The notes beneath the pieces are model-generated. The model had not been told where the DNA came from and did no database searches. It saw only the letters and a list, made by a program, of their open reading frames with translations. 64,000 nt of DNA from Arthrobacter oryzae (GTDB taxonomy: Bacteria > Actinomycetota > Actinomycetes > Actinomycetales > Micrococcaceae), in the NCBI RefSeq assembly GCF_030812315.1, contig NZ_JAUSSM010000010.1, positions 141,047 through 205,046 of the forward strand, read 5' to 3'. This document shows positions 52,640 to 61,689 of the stretch, piece by piece (within the stretch, counting starts at the first letter, position 1; each line of letters starts with the position of its first letter). The position numbers and the translations under genes were made by a program.

Positions 52640-53014
52640 TCACGATCGGCCCGACCCGGCTATCGGCGCTTGACGGGTGGGTCGCCGGAGCCGCGATGCC
52701 GGAGAGAGCGCTACCCGCAGCGGTTCGACGTCGTCCGGCGCGAGAACGCTGAACCTGCAGTCGGCCTGGAGCGGATCCACATCCGTCGGCAGGTGGTGTG
52801 ACCGTGAGCAGCCGCGGAGTTGTCCCAGGGCATCCGGGTCGACCTCGGCGCGGGTCATGTCGACTTCTAGGACCAGTCCCGCGGGTTAGTTGGCGCGTTT
52901 CATCACCGCGTACAGGGCGCGGACGCTCTGCGCCGTGACGTGGCCCTGTGCCGCGACCCGGGCCCGCGCGCAGTCCAGGTCCACCCGGAGCAGCATCCTG
53001 AGCTTGTCTGTCAC
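52640..53014 (-). pseudogene. STAS-domain-like anti-anti-sigma type protein, nonsense mutation
   Basis: From a GTG at 53014 (VTDKLRMLLRVDLDCARARV then AAQGHVTAQSVRALYAVMKR) a TAA stop follows RAN at 52886, then the same frame continues PAGLVLEVDMTRAEVDPDAL GQLR. The pattern (a strand, G-H-V-T as in G-x-L-T/V, a helix, then a V-L-D-strand) is that of STAS domains seen in actinobacteria. The stop and a doubtful tail suggest a dead gene; it stands alone. Confidence 0.5.
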
Positions 53015-53185
53015 GAGGCTTCTCCGCTCCGTGAATAGCCGCGACGCTGCGGCCCTCATCAGAGGTCAACGCGAACTGTGACGCAGGCAACATGCGGTGC
53101 CAGGTTCCTATCTGATCCGGAAAGCGGTGGACGCGAGCCGTCATCCCTGCGGCGGCCTGGCGGACCGCGCCCCACCGGTTATGTC

Positions 53186-53389
53186 TTAGAACGGGCGAAT
53201 GTTCTCCGCCTGCGGTCCCTTCGGGCCTTGGGCCAGATCAAACTGGACTTTCTGGTTCTCTTCCAGGGAACGGTAGCCGCTGCTGGCGATCGCCGAATAA
53301 TGGGCGAACACATCGGCCGAGCCGTCATCATTGGCGATGAATCCGAAGCCTTTTTCAGAGTTGAACCATTTCACTGTTCCAGTTGCCAT
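53186..53389 (-). CDS. cspA: cold-shock protein, CspA family
   Basis: The 67-residue protein starts at an ATG at 53389 (MATGTVKWFNSEKGFGFIAN) and contains both RNA-binding motifs, KGFGFIAN (RNP1) and DVFAHYSAI (RNP2), followed by NQKVQFDLAQGPKGPQAENI RPF. It is an OB-fold RNA chaperone in the cytoplasm. Length and sequence are canonical. Upstream frames that extend it have no basis. Confidence 0.97.
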   Translation of the reverse strand: MATGTVKWFNSEKGFGFIANDDGSADVFAHYSAIASSGYRSLEENQKVQFDLAQGPKGPQAENIRPF

Positions 53390-54030
53390 ATCTGTTTCCC
53401 CATATCCTCTGTCACCCCGGCCTTCAGTGGCCCGCAGGCAGCGGAGAGCCTTCTCCACTGCCCCAAACGTAACGTATGGTGCCAGCCCGGGAGGTGCAAG
53501 GCTCCCGCCGGCAAGCCGCGCGACCACCGCCTGACCGGTCCGTACAGACCCGACGACTCGTCCCCAGAACGAAAGGCGCCTCGCTGCGCTCCGGCCATAG
53601 AAGCGTTTTTCTGTCTTTTGCTGCTGTCCTGCGGATCGTACGTGGCCCGCTCCACCGGCTCAACCGTCCTTCGGACGGCTGCGCAGCGGATGCCTCTTGT
53701 CGGCGCTTTCGCTCATTTCCTCCCACAATCCATCCGCTGCTTGCCTTTGGGTTGCCCCGGTTCCGTCCATGGAGGGGTTCACGCGGGCACTGAAGAAGCG
53801 AATAAATAGTAGGCAGGCTGATCGCCCGCCGCGTGGCGACAGCGCGCGGGACGATCAGCCCCGGCGTCACCGTTCAGTCAGGGAACGACGGACGTACGCT
53901 TGGTGGCATGCTGCTTGGGTCACTGCCCGTCCGGAACGTGGTTGCCCGCCGATGTTCCCCTGAGCCCCATGGCTGTCAGCGTTCATTTCAGGCGGGTACT
54001 CCCCGGGGCTTTGGGAGGGCCCGAAGCGTC
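53390..54030. other. 640-base stretch without a supported gene
   Basis: Long leader region of the cold-shock gene (CspA-type genes often have structured leaders) followed by sequence without a clear coding frame. Open frames here are Arg/Pro-rich shadows. Confidence 0.5.
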
Positions 54031-54348
54031 TCAGGGGTTCGTGGAACCTGGCTGGCGGGTGCGTTTCAGTTCGCGGTAGAGCCTGTCATTCTCGACTTCG
54101 AGTTCGAGCACTTTGGCCACGCCGGCGAGGTTCAGGCCCTCGTCGAGCAGCTCCCCGATCCGGCGCAGGGTGGCGAGGTCCGACTCACTGTACTGCCGTG
54201 TTCCCCCGGATGTGCGCCCGGGCGTGAGCAGGCCTTTGCGTTCGTAGAGCCTGATGTTCTGCTGTCCGGTCCCCACGAGTGCGGCCACCACGGAAATGGC
54301 GTAGACGCCCTTGTCACGGTCCGGCTGTTCCTCTGTCCGTTCTGCCAT
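54031..54348 (-). CDS. hspR: MerR-family HspR-like heat-shock repressor
   Basis: The 105-residue protein has a MerR winged helix (DKGVYAISVVAALVGTGQQN, IRLYERKGLLTPGRTSGGTR, QYSESDLATLRRIGELLDEG) and a dimerising C-terminal helix (LNLAGVAKVLELEVENDRLY RELK). The RLYERKGLLTPxRTxGGxRxYS string is characteristic of HspR. It is divergent from an hsp20 gene and likely binds the inverted repeats in between (and at 56588). Confidence 0.88.
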   Translation of the reverse strand: MAERTEEQPDRDKGVYAISVVAALVGTGQQNIRLYERKGLLTPGRTSGGTRQYSESDLATLRRIGELLDEGLNLAGVAKVLELEVENDRLYRELKRTRQPGSTNP

Positions 54349-54400
54349 GGTTCCTTATGTATTCCTCCCGGTTCCTGCTCCGGAATTTTGGTAAATCACC

Positions 54401-54453
54401 TTGCACCAGTCTGGCACTGGTGCTATAAAAAATCTATACCCGCAACCATAGAT
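54401..54453 (+). promoter_or_regulatory. heat-shock promoter and operators for hsp20 (left)
   Basis: TTGCAC (54401-54406), 17 bases, TATAAA (54424-54429) is a near-ideal promoter. The inverted repeat GCACCAGT/ACTGGTGC (54403-54423) fills the spacer, and ATCTAT/ATAGAT (54432-54453, 10-base spacer) lies at the expected start site. The latter 22 bases recur at 56588. Both fit repression by the adjacent HspR-like protein. Confidence 0.75.
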
Positions 54454-54508
54454 AAACGACGCGGGCAACCATACATTGGTGATACTACCCATGCTGAAGG
54501 AGTGGGAA

Positions 54509-54937
54509 ATGATGTTGATGCGTACGGACCCGTTTCGTGAGCTGGACCGGCTCACCCAGCAGGTCTTTGGAACCACGGCCCGACCGGCTGCCATGCCGAT
54601 GGACGCCTGGCAGGAGAACGGCGAATTCGTCATTGCCTTCGACCTGCCCGGAGTTACCGTGGATTCGGTGGATCTGAACGTGGAACGGAACGTGCTCACC
54701 GTCCGGGCGGAGCGCAAAGACCAGACAGGTCCTGACGTCGAACTCATAGCATCGGAGCGGCCGCGCGGCGTCTTCAGCCGTCAGTTGATTCTTGGTGACA
54801 CGCTGGACACGGAGAAGGTCACGGCAAGCTATGACGCCGGTGTCCTGACGCTGCGGATCCCGGTGGCCGAGCAGGCCAAGCCGCGCAAGATCTCCATCGT
54901 GAGCAAGCAGGACCAACGCCAGGAGATCGCAAGCTAA
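54509..54937 (+). CDS. Hsp20/alpha-crystallin small heat-shock protein 1
   Basis: Start at the ATG at 54509 with AAGGAG seven bases upstream. The 142-residue chaperone has RTDPFRELDRLTQQVFGTTA, a conserved AMPMDAWQENGEFVIAFDLP stretch, the alpha-crystallin core (VDSVDLNVERNVLTVRAERK) and the family GVLTLRIPVAEQAKPRKISI end. It holds unfolded proteins in a refoldable state. A very similar paralog lies at 56140 on the other strand. Confidence 0.95.
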   Translation: MMLMRTDPFRELDRLTQQVFGTTARPAAMPMDAWQENGEFVIAFDLPGVTVDSVDLNVERNVLTVRAERKDQTGPDVELIASERPRGVFSRQLILGDTLDTEKVTASYDAGVLTLRIPVAEQAKPRKISIVSKQDQRQEIAS

Positions 54938-54965
54938 CCGCCATTCACCATGCCGTACAGAAGCG

Positions 54966-54996
54966 GGGCGGTTCCGGGCACGTGCCGGAACCGCCC
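54966..54996 (+). terminator. perfect hairpin after hsp20
   Basis: GGGCGGTTCCGG and CCGGAACCGCCC form a 12-bp perfect stem with a seven-base loop. No T run. It may end the hsp20 message or reduce read-through into the J-domain gene. Confidence 0.6.
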
Positions 54997-55029
54997 TGCC
55001 CTGTAGGGCATGGATGGAGGGGGATCGGG

Positions 55030-55440
55030 ATGAGGAACAATCTTCCGGACCACTACCGGACCCTGGGAGTGCCGCCGACGGCAACGCAGCGGGAGATTTC
55101 GACCGCCTACAGGAAATTCATGCGCACCCATCATCCCGACATCGACTCCGACGCCACCGACCGCAGCGAACTCCTGCGCATCATGCAGGCGTTTGCCGTC
55201 CTCCGGAACCCTGTGACGCGTACAGCCTACGACCAGGCAGTCAGCCGACACCAGGGTCCTGCGCTACGCTCGGCCGAACCTCCGCCGGCTCAGCCACCCC
55301 CACGACGGAGCGCACCCCAGGATGTGCCCGTCCGCGTCGTACGCCGCAGCAGCGGGCCCCTGTTCCGGATATCCCCGGTCCGGTGGGAAAGCGGGCCGTG
55401 GGCCGTGCCCAACACTGACAAAGGAAGGCCGAAGAAATGA
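55030..55440 (+). CDS. J-domain (DnaJ-like) co-chaperone
   Basis: ATG at 55030 after GGAGGGGGATCG; 136 residues. The J domain is at residues about 5-70: NLPDHYRTLGVPPTATQREI, KFMRTHHPDIDSDATDRSEL with the invariant HPD tripeptide, and AFAVLRNPVTRTAYDQAVSR. After it comes a Pro/Arg-rich tail without zinc fingers or a substrate domain. It would stimulate a DnaK ATPase. It overlaps the next gene (ATGA). Confidence 0.9.
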   Translation: MRNNLPDHYRTLGVPPTATQREISTAYRKFMRTHHPDIDSDATDRSELLRIMQAFAVLRNPVTRTAYDQAVSRHQGPALRSAEPPPAQPPPRRSAPQDVPVRVVRRSSGPLFRISPVRWESGPWAVPNTDKGRPKK

Positions 55441-55826
55441 GCGACTGGCGCCGTTACGACTCCCACCTGTTCCCCGTCTTCTATGAACGGTTCGAGGAAC
55501 GCTGGGGCAAGGGAACAGCACCTTTCCTGGATCCTGAAGCGTACGAACAACCCTTGCCGCGGGCACAGTGGATCAACCCCGTCACCGGTGCCGCACTGGC
55601 CGTGGTCCCCGTCTGGACCGAGGATGACCAGCAGCACCGCTCCTTCGGCGTGTTCTACCTCCCGCCGGCAGGTGACATCTGGGTACTGCGACCGGGCTTC
55701 ACCGGCTATCTGGAACCCGCGGACGGCGACTCGGAACACCTGGTCACCCTCCGCAACGATGCCTTCAAGAAGGCCGTGGCCCATGCCAAAGACTTCCTCT
55801 TCGGCCCGGCAACGGCGGCGCACTAA
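55437..55826 (+). CDS. hypothetical protein coupled to the J-domain gene
   Basis: The 129-residue protein starts in the overlap with the J-domain gene stop, so the two are translated together. It is Trp/Tyr/Phe-rich with HLFPVFYERFEERWGKGTAP, QWINPVTGAALAVVPVWTED and a HRSFGVFYLPPAGDIWVLRP strand. No family recognised; the context suggests a stress or chaperone role. Confidence 0.75.
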   Translation: MSDWRRYDSHLFPVFYERFEERWGKGTAPFLDPEAYEQPLPRAQWINPVTGAALAVVPVWTEDDQQHRSFGVFYLPPAGDIWVLRPGFTGYLEPADGDSEHLVTLRNDAFKKAVAHAKDFLFGPATAAH

Positions 55827-56139
55827 CCCCGCGCGAACCCGGCGCCGAGCGGGCGGCGCCCCGTCAATGCGGCCCGGACGAACGGGTCCCGGTCCCCGCA
55901 CCCGGGCCGCTGCAGATAGCATCGCGGTCCGGTCCCTGTCGGCGTGAGCCCGGGCATGGCGAGCTGCCAGGCGCGGGCCAGGGCGTTACGGCCCGGCCGC
56001 TTGAGCGGCCGGGGCCCGCCCGGAGGGATGGTCCGTGCGCTGCGGCTGCATGTGCGCTATCAAGGCGCGGTGGCGTTTCCTGTGATATCAACCGCCCAGT
56101 AGGCAGCGTTAGCGTGTAACGGCATCCCGTCCCGGTCTG
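55827..56139. other. intergenic with GC-rich hairpins
   Basis: GGCGCCG/CGGCGCC near 55840 and a long GGCCCGGCCGCT/AGCGGCCGGGGCC hairpin near 55990 probably terminate the two converging transcripts. Confidence 0.5.
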
Positions 56140-56559
56140 TTAGGCGCCGATCTGATGCTGGTCGCCCTTGGTCTCGATTTCAATCTTGCGCGGAGCGGCC
56201 TGGGCGGTGATCGGGATCCGGAGTGTCAGAACGCCGGCGTCGTAGCTGGCCTTTACGTTCTCCGTCTCCATGGCGTCCCCGAGGATCAGCTGCCGGCTGA
56301 AGACACCGCGGGGTCTCTCGGATGCGACCAGTTCGGTGCCTTCGCCCACAGGTGCCTTCCGTTCGGCGCGGACGGTCAGGACGTTCCTTTCCACGCCCAG
56401 GTCAATGGAATCGACCTCCACCCCGGGCAGGTCGAGCGCGACGACGTATTCATCGCCTTCCCGCCAGGCATCCATGGGCATCGCCGCCGGACGGGCCGCG
56501 GTGCCCAGGACCTGCTCGGCGAGACGGTCCAGCTGGCGGAACGGATCGAGCATCAACAT
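56140..56559 (-). CDS. Hsp20/alpha-crystallin small heat-shock protein 2
   Basis: ATG at 56559 with AAGGAGGT five bases upstream, giving 139 residues: DPFRQLDRLAEQVLGTAARP, AAMPMDAWREGDEYVVALDL, VDSIDLGVERNVLTVRAERK, SYDAGVLTLRIPITAQAAPR. It is close to the protein at 54509, so a local duplication placed on opposite strands is likely. Same role as a holding chaperone. Confidence 0.95.
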   Translation of the reverse strand: MLMLDPFRQLDRLAEQVLGTAARPAAMPMDAWREGDEYVVALDLPGVEVDSIDLGVERNVLTVRAERKAPVGEGTELVASERPRGVFSRQLILGDAMETENVKASYDAGVLTLRIPITAQAAPRKIEIETKGDQHQIGA

Positions 56560-56587
56560 GACATACCTCCTTGTCAACAAGGACCGG

Positions 56588-56638
56588 ATCTATATCCGCT
56601 GACATAGATTTGATAGCACCGGCGGGCCTGCCTGGCAA
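56588..56638 (-). promoter_or_regulatory. heat-shock promoter and operator for hsp20 (right)
   Basis: On the minus strand: TTGCCA (56638-56633), 17 bases, TATCAA (56615-56610), then ATCTATGTCAGCGGATATAG AT down to 56588, an inverted repeat of the same 22-base size as at 54432 (ATCTATA-CCGC-CATAGAT core when read on the plus strand). The GGTGCTAT context before it is also shared. Confidence 0.75.
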
Positions 56639-56822
56639 GAGGTTTCCCGGTCTAGAACGCCCCTTTTCGGAAAGATTTTGAGGCAGCCGGGCTGACCTTG
56701 GCTGACATCTTTGATGAGTCGGCGCGAGGCCCTTGACGCGGGCCAACCGCCTGAGGAGCATCTGAGTTACGAGGCGGGCCAGGGCCTTGTGCACACGCAG
56801 GGTGCTTGAGAGGTTTGTCGAG

Positions 56823-57986
56823 ATGCTGGAGAGCGGGTTATGTATCGTTCCCCGCACTGTTGCGGTTTGCGTCGCCGCCTTACTCGTGACTGTCACGGGC
56901 TGCTCCGCTGGACCTAATCCTGCGCCGTCCCCGTCCTCCTCCATGCACGAGTTGCGGACGGACCTGGAGAAGTTCAGCAACGACAGGATGGCAGCCGGAG
57001 CCTCAGCAGTCCTCGTCCAGGCGAGGCTAAACGGGGAGGTCTGGTCCAAAGCGGCGGGAGTCCGGGAACTTGAGGCCAGGGTGCCTGCAGAGCCCGGTGA
57101 CTCCTTCCACGTGGCCAGCCTTACCAAGTCCATGGTGGCAACCTCGGTCATGAAGCTGGTTGGACAGGGCAAGATCAAACTGGATGGCCTGATGAGTGAT
57201 TACCTGCCGGAGGTCGAATCAGTCTTGCACCCGCCGGAAACCGTCACCGTACGGATGTTGCTAGAGCACACCTCCGGGATGCCCAGCTTCGAGGAGGCGC
57301 TCATCAAGGCGGGCCCCCTGAAGCAGGTTTTGACCACACCGCTGACCGCCGAGCGACGCGTTGAGCTGGCCGGCACCCTGCGGTGGAACACCGACGATAT
57401 CGGCACCTTCAAGTACTCAAGCTCCAATTATGTGGTGCTCGGCCTCCTCATCGAGCGGGTAACAGGCCGCAGCCCGGGGGATGTCATGCGGGCGGACATC
57501 TCCGATCCCCTCGGCCTCAGCGGGACACTGCTGACGGGGACCGGCGATGTCCCGGAGAATATGGTCCACGGGTACGTCCTGATCGACGGCGAACGCGTGG
57601 ACGCCGCCCACGCAGGTGTCCAGAGCGGGTCGGCTTCCGGTGGCATGATTTCCAATGTGCAGGACGTCAGCGAGTTTTATGTGGCCTTGATGGACGGCAA
57701 GCTGGTGAGACCGGAACTGGTCAAAGAGATGCAAAGCCCCAATGCTTCGCAGTATGGGCTCGGGCTGGCCAAATGGTGGGACAGCTGCAGGAGTAATTAC
57801 TACTATGGACACCTCGGAGGCGCGCCGGGTTATGCGTCCATTGCCATGATCAGCGCCGACGGCGCGAGGCAGCTAGCCGTCTTCGTTGCGCACGCCGCGG
57901 AACCGCTTGGCGCTGATGTACCTCCATCCGACTACGGGCTGGTGGAATTCGCACAGCGGACGCTGGACACCACCTGCCAGAAGTAG
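56823..57986 (+). CDS. serine hydrolase lipoprotein (beta-lactamase/DD-peptidase class C fold)
   Basis: Start at the ATG at 56823. The 387-residue protein has a signal (LCIVPRTVAVCVAALLVTVT) with lipobox VTGC, then the class C fold: SFHVASLTKSMVATSVMKLV (SxxK, Ser nucleophile), MLLEHTSGMPSFEEAL, TFKYSSSNYVVLGLLIERVT (YxN), and YYYGHLGGAPGYASIAMISA near the end (HxG). It faces outward and probably hydrolyses a peptide or ester, for example a D-Ala peptide or a beta-lactam; the family is too broad to decide. Confidence 0.9.
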   Translation: MLESGLCIVPRTVAVCVAALLVTVTGCSAGPNPAPSPSSSMHELRTDLEKFSNDRMAAGASAVLVQARLNGEVWSKAAGVRELEARVPAEPGDSFHVASLTKSMVATSVMKLVGQGKIKLDGLMSDYLPEVESVLHPPETVTVRMLLEHTSGMPSFEEALIKAGPLKQVLTTPLTAERRVELAGTLRWNTDDIGTFKYSSSNYVVLGLLIERVTGRSPGDVMRADISDPLGLSGTLLTGTGDVPENMVHGYVLIDGERVDAAHAGVQSGSASGGMISNVQDVSEFYVALMDGKLVRPELVKEMQSPNASQYGLGLAKWWDSCRSNYYYGHLGGAPGYASIAMISADGARQLAVFVAHAAEPLGADVPPSDYGLVEFAQRTLDTTCQK

Positions 57987-58129
57987 GAACGGTAGCCCGC
58001 GGCACGGTTCAGCCAAGCGAGTGCAGGAACGGTCCGGGCATTCCTGCAGACCCCGCCCTGGACTGTACGGGTTTGCCCTGAGCAGGAAAAGCATGGCCCT
58101 GAGCATGATTCTCTCCGTTCCGTGAACTC
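57987..58129. other. short spacer, no gene
   Basis: Nothing recognisable. Confidence 0.5.
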
Positions 58130-58440
58130 TTGGTTTGACCGCGCGCTCGGAGGCCGCCCGAGGGTGATCCCGCAGCGCTTCCTCTTCCGGGCCCGGGATC
58201 CGCACCTCGGTAATGGAGCTGCCGCTAGCATCTCAGCCAAGACCCGGGCATCACGCCGATCACTTTTGATCCGGTCCCAGGGTGCGCGGAGCAGCTTGGA
58301 GGACGCCGCGACAACGCAGCTGATGCTTGCGGCGCCCAGGTAACGGGCCAGGACGAACCCGGTCGGGCCGGACTCGTAGACGACCTTGACGGGCGGGGCG
58401 AACCGGTGGACCTACTCCAGTACCACGATAGGTTCAGTGG
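58130..58440 (-). pseudogene. IS110-family transposase fragment
   Basis: Minus strand: PVKVVYESGPTGFVLARYLG and AASISCVVAASSKLLRAPWD, then RIKSDRRDARVLAEMLAAA are the N-terminal DEDD domain phrases (YEAGPTG, VVAPS, K-x-D-x-x-DA). A frameshift then leads to RIPGPEEEALRD, where the next conserved block should be. The catalytic Ser domain is missing. Dead relic. Confidence 0.75.
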
Positions 58441-58559
58441 ACATCGTGTGGGTGCTGACTTCTCTGGTGACCGGTTCAGCGCATGGCATGAGCTCCTGAA
58501 CGCAGCGACCGATGCCCGAACCCGACCAGGTGCTGACGGGTCGGCGCGAAGACCTATCG

Positions 58560-59525
58560 AAGCTGTTCACCGTCGGTGACGCCTGGCACGCCGAGCGGCA
58601 CGGGCATGCCAAATCGGCGTGCTCGACGAGTCGACCGGACGGAAGCTCAACGTCACCTTCACCGAGGAGGCCGCGTTCTGGCAATGGGCAACCGTTGAGA
58701 CCTTGGGGCGCACCGGGCTGCGTTGCGAGGAACTTCTGGAGCTATCCCAATTGAGCATCCGCCAGTATGCCCGGCCTAACGGGGACATTGTGGCCGTGTT
58801 GGTGGTCGTCCCATCCAAGACCGACCGTGAGCGCGTGATCCCGATGACCGCCGAGCTGTTCATGTGGTCGCGACCATCATCCGCCGCCTCACCCGGAACC
58901 GGCGGAGCGTGCCTCTGGCGACCCGCTTTGACCCGTACGAACGCATCACGAGTGAGCCGCAGCCGTTTCTTTTCCAGCGCACGATCGGGCAACGCACCGA
59001 AGTCATCAATGCCGGAACGCTGCGCGCAGAACCCGCCAAACTCAGCGATGCCCTGAGTAGAGCACCCCGAGCTGGCCGGATGGTTTACCCCGCACGACTT
59101 CCGCCGCCTGTTAGCCACCGACGTCGTCAACAACGGCCTGCCGATCCACATCGGCGCCGCCCTCCTTGGACACTTGGACGTGCAGACCACCTACGGCTAC
59201 GTCACCGTCTTCCAGGAAGACGTCATCCGCCACTCCAGACCCACCTCGCCGGCCGCCGGGCGGCCCGGGCATACAGGACCCCGACCACCACCGAATGGGC
59301 CGAATTCGAAGAGTACTTCGATAAACGCAAAGTCGAGCTCGGCAACTGTGGGCGACCATACGCCACCCCCTGTGAACACGAACATGAACTTCCCCAAAGG
59401 GAATGTGACCGAACCCAGGACGTATGTTCGAGACAGTGGTGCGGGCGGCCGCGCATCCGGAGAAAACTCTCCGGTGCGTGGTCGCCCCTCGCACGATGCC
59501 GAGGACAGCCCGACGATGAAAGGCT
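58560..59525 (+). pseudogene. tyrosine site-specific integrase, multiply frameshifted
   Basis: Frames alternate but carry the catalytic set: TVETLGRTGLRCEELLELSQ (first Arg), VVPSKTDRERVIPM (Lys), FTPHDFRRLLATDVVNNGLP (His-x-x-Arg), HIGAALLGHLDVQTTYGYVT (His and Tyr) and a tail TEWAEFEEYFDKRKVELGNC. At least three frame changes are needed. It is the sort of integrase found in actinobacterial islands. Not functional. Confidence 0.75.
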
Positions 59526-59855
59526 GATGAAGCACCGGGAGCGCCGAAATCCGTTCAACGCTTACTCGTTGAAGTGCGTGGACAAGGCCTCGTGGTCGGA
59601 TAAGGAAGCAACAATCCGGGCGGCAACGTCGCGCAGCTTCAGCTTCAGGTTCCGGGTGATGGAGGTCCGCCTCAGTACTGAAGGCGGCTTCCTGGCTACA
59701 CGGGTTGCCGGGGACAAGTTGTCCCGGCATCCCGGAGCTGGGTCACCCTAAGCGCCAGCGACTTTGAGAACTGTTCCTCGAGGGCTTCCGCGCTGGCGAT
59801 GCTCTCCCCGGCTAACGTGAAAATAATGCTGGTCAGGGGCCGGGGTGCTCAGGAA

Positions 59856-61625
59856 CTAGCCGGCAAGAGACTTTCCGATCGTCATTGGCGATCTTTGTGC
59901 TGCTCGGGTTAGGCAGCGTTGCTCGTCTTGGCGCCTGCCGAGCTCGGCGAAACTAGCTGCCGCCTCCCGAAACAGGGCGGTGGCTTGATCCTCGTGACCC
60001 TCTGCGCGGCGCAGGACGGCTCGTGCTTCCCAGAGGGCGGCGTGCCATGGTCCGCCGGGCCACATGCCAGCGAGCTGCTCGGCGTTGGCGAGCCGGCGGC
60101 GGGCGGCGTCCAGCTTCCCTGCCAGTGCGTAATTCCTCGCTGCGGCGACTTGATAGCCCATCGAGCACGGCGGACAGACGTTCCTACCGGCCAGAGCGGC
60201 GTCGGCTCGCTCGATGATGCGGACCGCTTGCGCCGGTGATCTGGCTGCCTCAGCGAGCACCCCGTATAGGCGTACAACGAGGTGCGGCTCCAGCCACGTG
60301 GACGCGGCGGCAGCCAGTGCGCGGCTGGCTGCCCGAGCGGCCTCCTCGGGCCGATCCTGGGCGAGGTCAACCTCAGCCAGTCGTTGCAGTGTCACGATCT
60401 CGCCGGCCGGTGCCCCGGCCCGCCGGTGCAGCTCGAGCGCGGACTGGAGCAGACTGCGCGCGTCGCCGAGTTCACCGGAGAACAGTGCCGCCTCCCCCAG
60501 CAACAGGTCGGCGATGGCCTGGCCACGCACCGAGCCTGCTCGTTCGGCGATAGTGCGCAGACGCGTTACTTGCCGCGCAATGTTCCGGTGCCCGTCCGGC
60601 CCGCACAGGCAGAATTCGGCGAGGCACAACTGTGCGTCAAGAATGTAGCCGGAGCGCGCGGAGTCGTGCCGTGTGAACTCCACGAACTCGGCCTCGAACA
60701 CCTCGGGCCAGCGATCCTGCATGTTCGCCGCGATCGCTAACACCGCGCTGGCCTCGCCGATCTCTCGGCCCAGGTTTGCTTCCATGGCCAGCTCGCGTGC
60801 TCGCCGGGCGTATGACGTGGCTTCGATGAGGTCGCCGCTGTTGAGGGCGATGAGTGCTCGCGCCAACGTGACCCGCGTGCGATTCTCCGCGCGTCGGCTG
60901 TCCTCGGCGATGGCCTCCTCGTAGACCGCGACCGTCGCCGCCCCTGGGCCGACGCCCAAGTCGGCACGCAACCGCCGACGGAGTCGCTCGAACTGGCGGA
61001 TCGCGCCCTGGCGATCGCCCGCCTCGAGCGCGCGAACCATGATCGCGCGGTGGGCGTCCTCGTCCGTTGGCTCGGCCTTGACCACCTCGTCCCACCGAGC
61101 CGCGGCCTTGAGCAGACGCAGGTACAGCGTGCGCAGCCGATCGCGGGGGTCCTCGGCCCACACTGCGAATCGATCATCAGGAAGCAGGTCGCCTCGATAC
61201 AGGGCGATCGTCTCAGCCAGCCCTGCCGATGAGGCGAGTGCGACGCGCCCGTCCGCTTCGAACCGCTCCGCGTCGATGGAGACCTCGGCGTCGGGCAGCA
61301 GCACCAGCAGGTCGCCGCGCGCCTGGATGGCGTCTGACGAGCCGAGGGCGGCGCGCGCGAAATGCATTGCCTTGCGTAGGTTCGAAGCGGCAGCTTGGGC
61401 GCTGAGATCGGGCCAGAGCAGATCGGCGACGACATCCCTATGCAGCCGGTGCCCTTCCGCGAGGGCGAGGATTTTGACGAGTCCGGCCGCTTTGGTCCGT
61501 TTCCACGCTTCGCCCGGAACCGTCCGGCCGTCAATCACGACACGGAACGCGCCCAGCATGACGACGGCGCACTTCTCCACGCCCTTATGGTAACTGGGGG
61601 AACGGTCGGGGAACAGGGTCGCCAT
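59856..61625 (-). CDS. BTAD/SARP-type transcriptional regulator with TPR-like domain
   Basis: The 589-residue protein has an OmpR-like DNA-binding region (VMLGAFRVVIDGRTVPGEAW KRTKAAGLVK, ending LLWPDLSAQAAASNLRKAMH) and a bacterial transcriptional activation domain (AETIALYRGDLLPDDRFAVW, LRTLYLRLLKAAARWDEVVK, AIRQFERLRRRLRADLGVGP). About 350 residues of helical TPR-like repeats follow. No ATPase domain. It is divergent from the peroxiredoxin gene 65 bases away and probably controls it. The start could also be a GTG near 61580. Confidence 0.85.
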   Translation of the reverse strand: MATLFPDRSPSYHKGVEKCAVVMLGAFRVVIDGRTVPGEAWKRTKAAGLVKILALAEGHRLHRDVVADLLWPDLSAQAAASNLRKAMHFARAALGSSDAIQARGDLLVLLPDAEVSIDAERFEADGRVALASSAGLAETIALYRGDLLPDDRFAVWAEDPRDRLRTLYLRLLKAAARWDEVVKAEPTDEDAHRAIMVRALEAGDRQGAIRQFERLRRRLRADLGVGPGAATVAVYEEAIAEDSRRAENRTRVTLARALIALNSGDLIEATSYARRARELAMEANLGREIGEASAVLAIAANMQDRWPEVFEAEFVEFTRHDSARSGYILDAQLCLAEFCLCGPDGHRNIARQVTRLRTIAERAGSVRGQAIADLLLGEAALFSGELGDARSLLQSALELHRRAGAPAGEIVTLQRLAEVDLAQDRPEEAARAASRALAAAASTWLEPHLVVRLYGVLAEAARSPAQAVRIIERADAALAGRNVCPPCSMGYQVAAARNYALAGKLDAARRRLANAEQLAGMWPGGPWHAALWEARAVLRRAEGHEDQATALFREAAASFAELGRRQDEQRCLTRAAQRSPMTIGKSLAG

Positions 61626-61689
61626 ACCGTCAGAAGTGACGACGAGCCAGTTGGCTCCGTCATCACATCACAACGCCCAGGAGGACATG

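Noticed and set aside
52677..52889. Plus-strand frame opposite the STAS-like relic
   Set aside because: No family match; the minus strand has the recognisable protein phrases.
59551..59700. Minus-strand tail LKLKLRDVAARIVASLSDHE
   Set aside because: Resembles the C-terminus of a regulator (ANTAR-like helix) but is too short and has no upstream domain, so it is not called.
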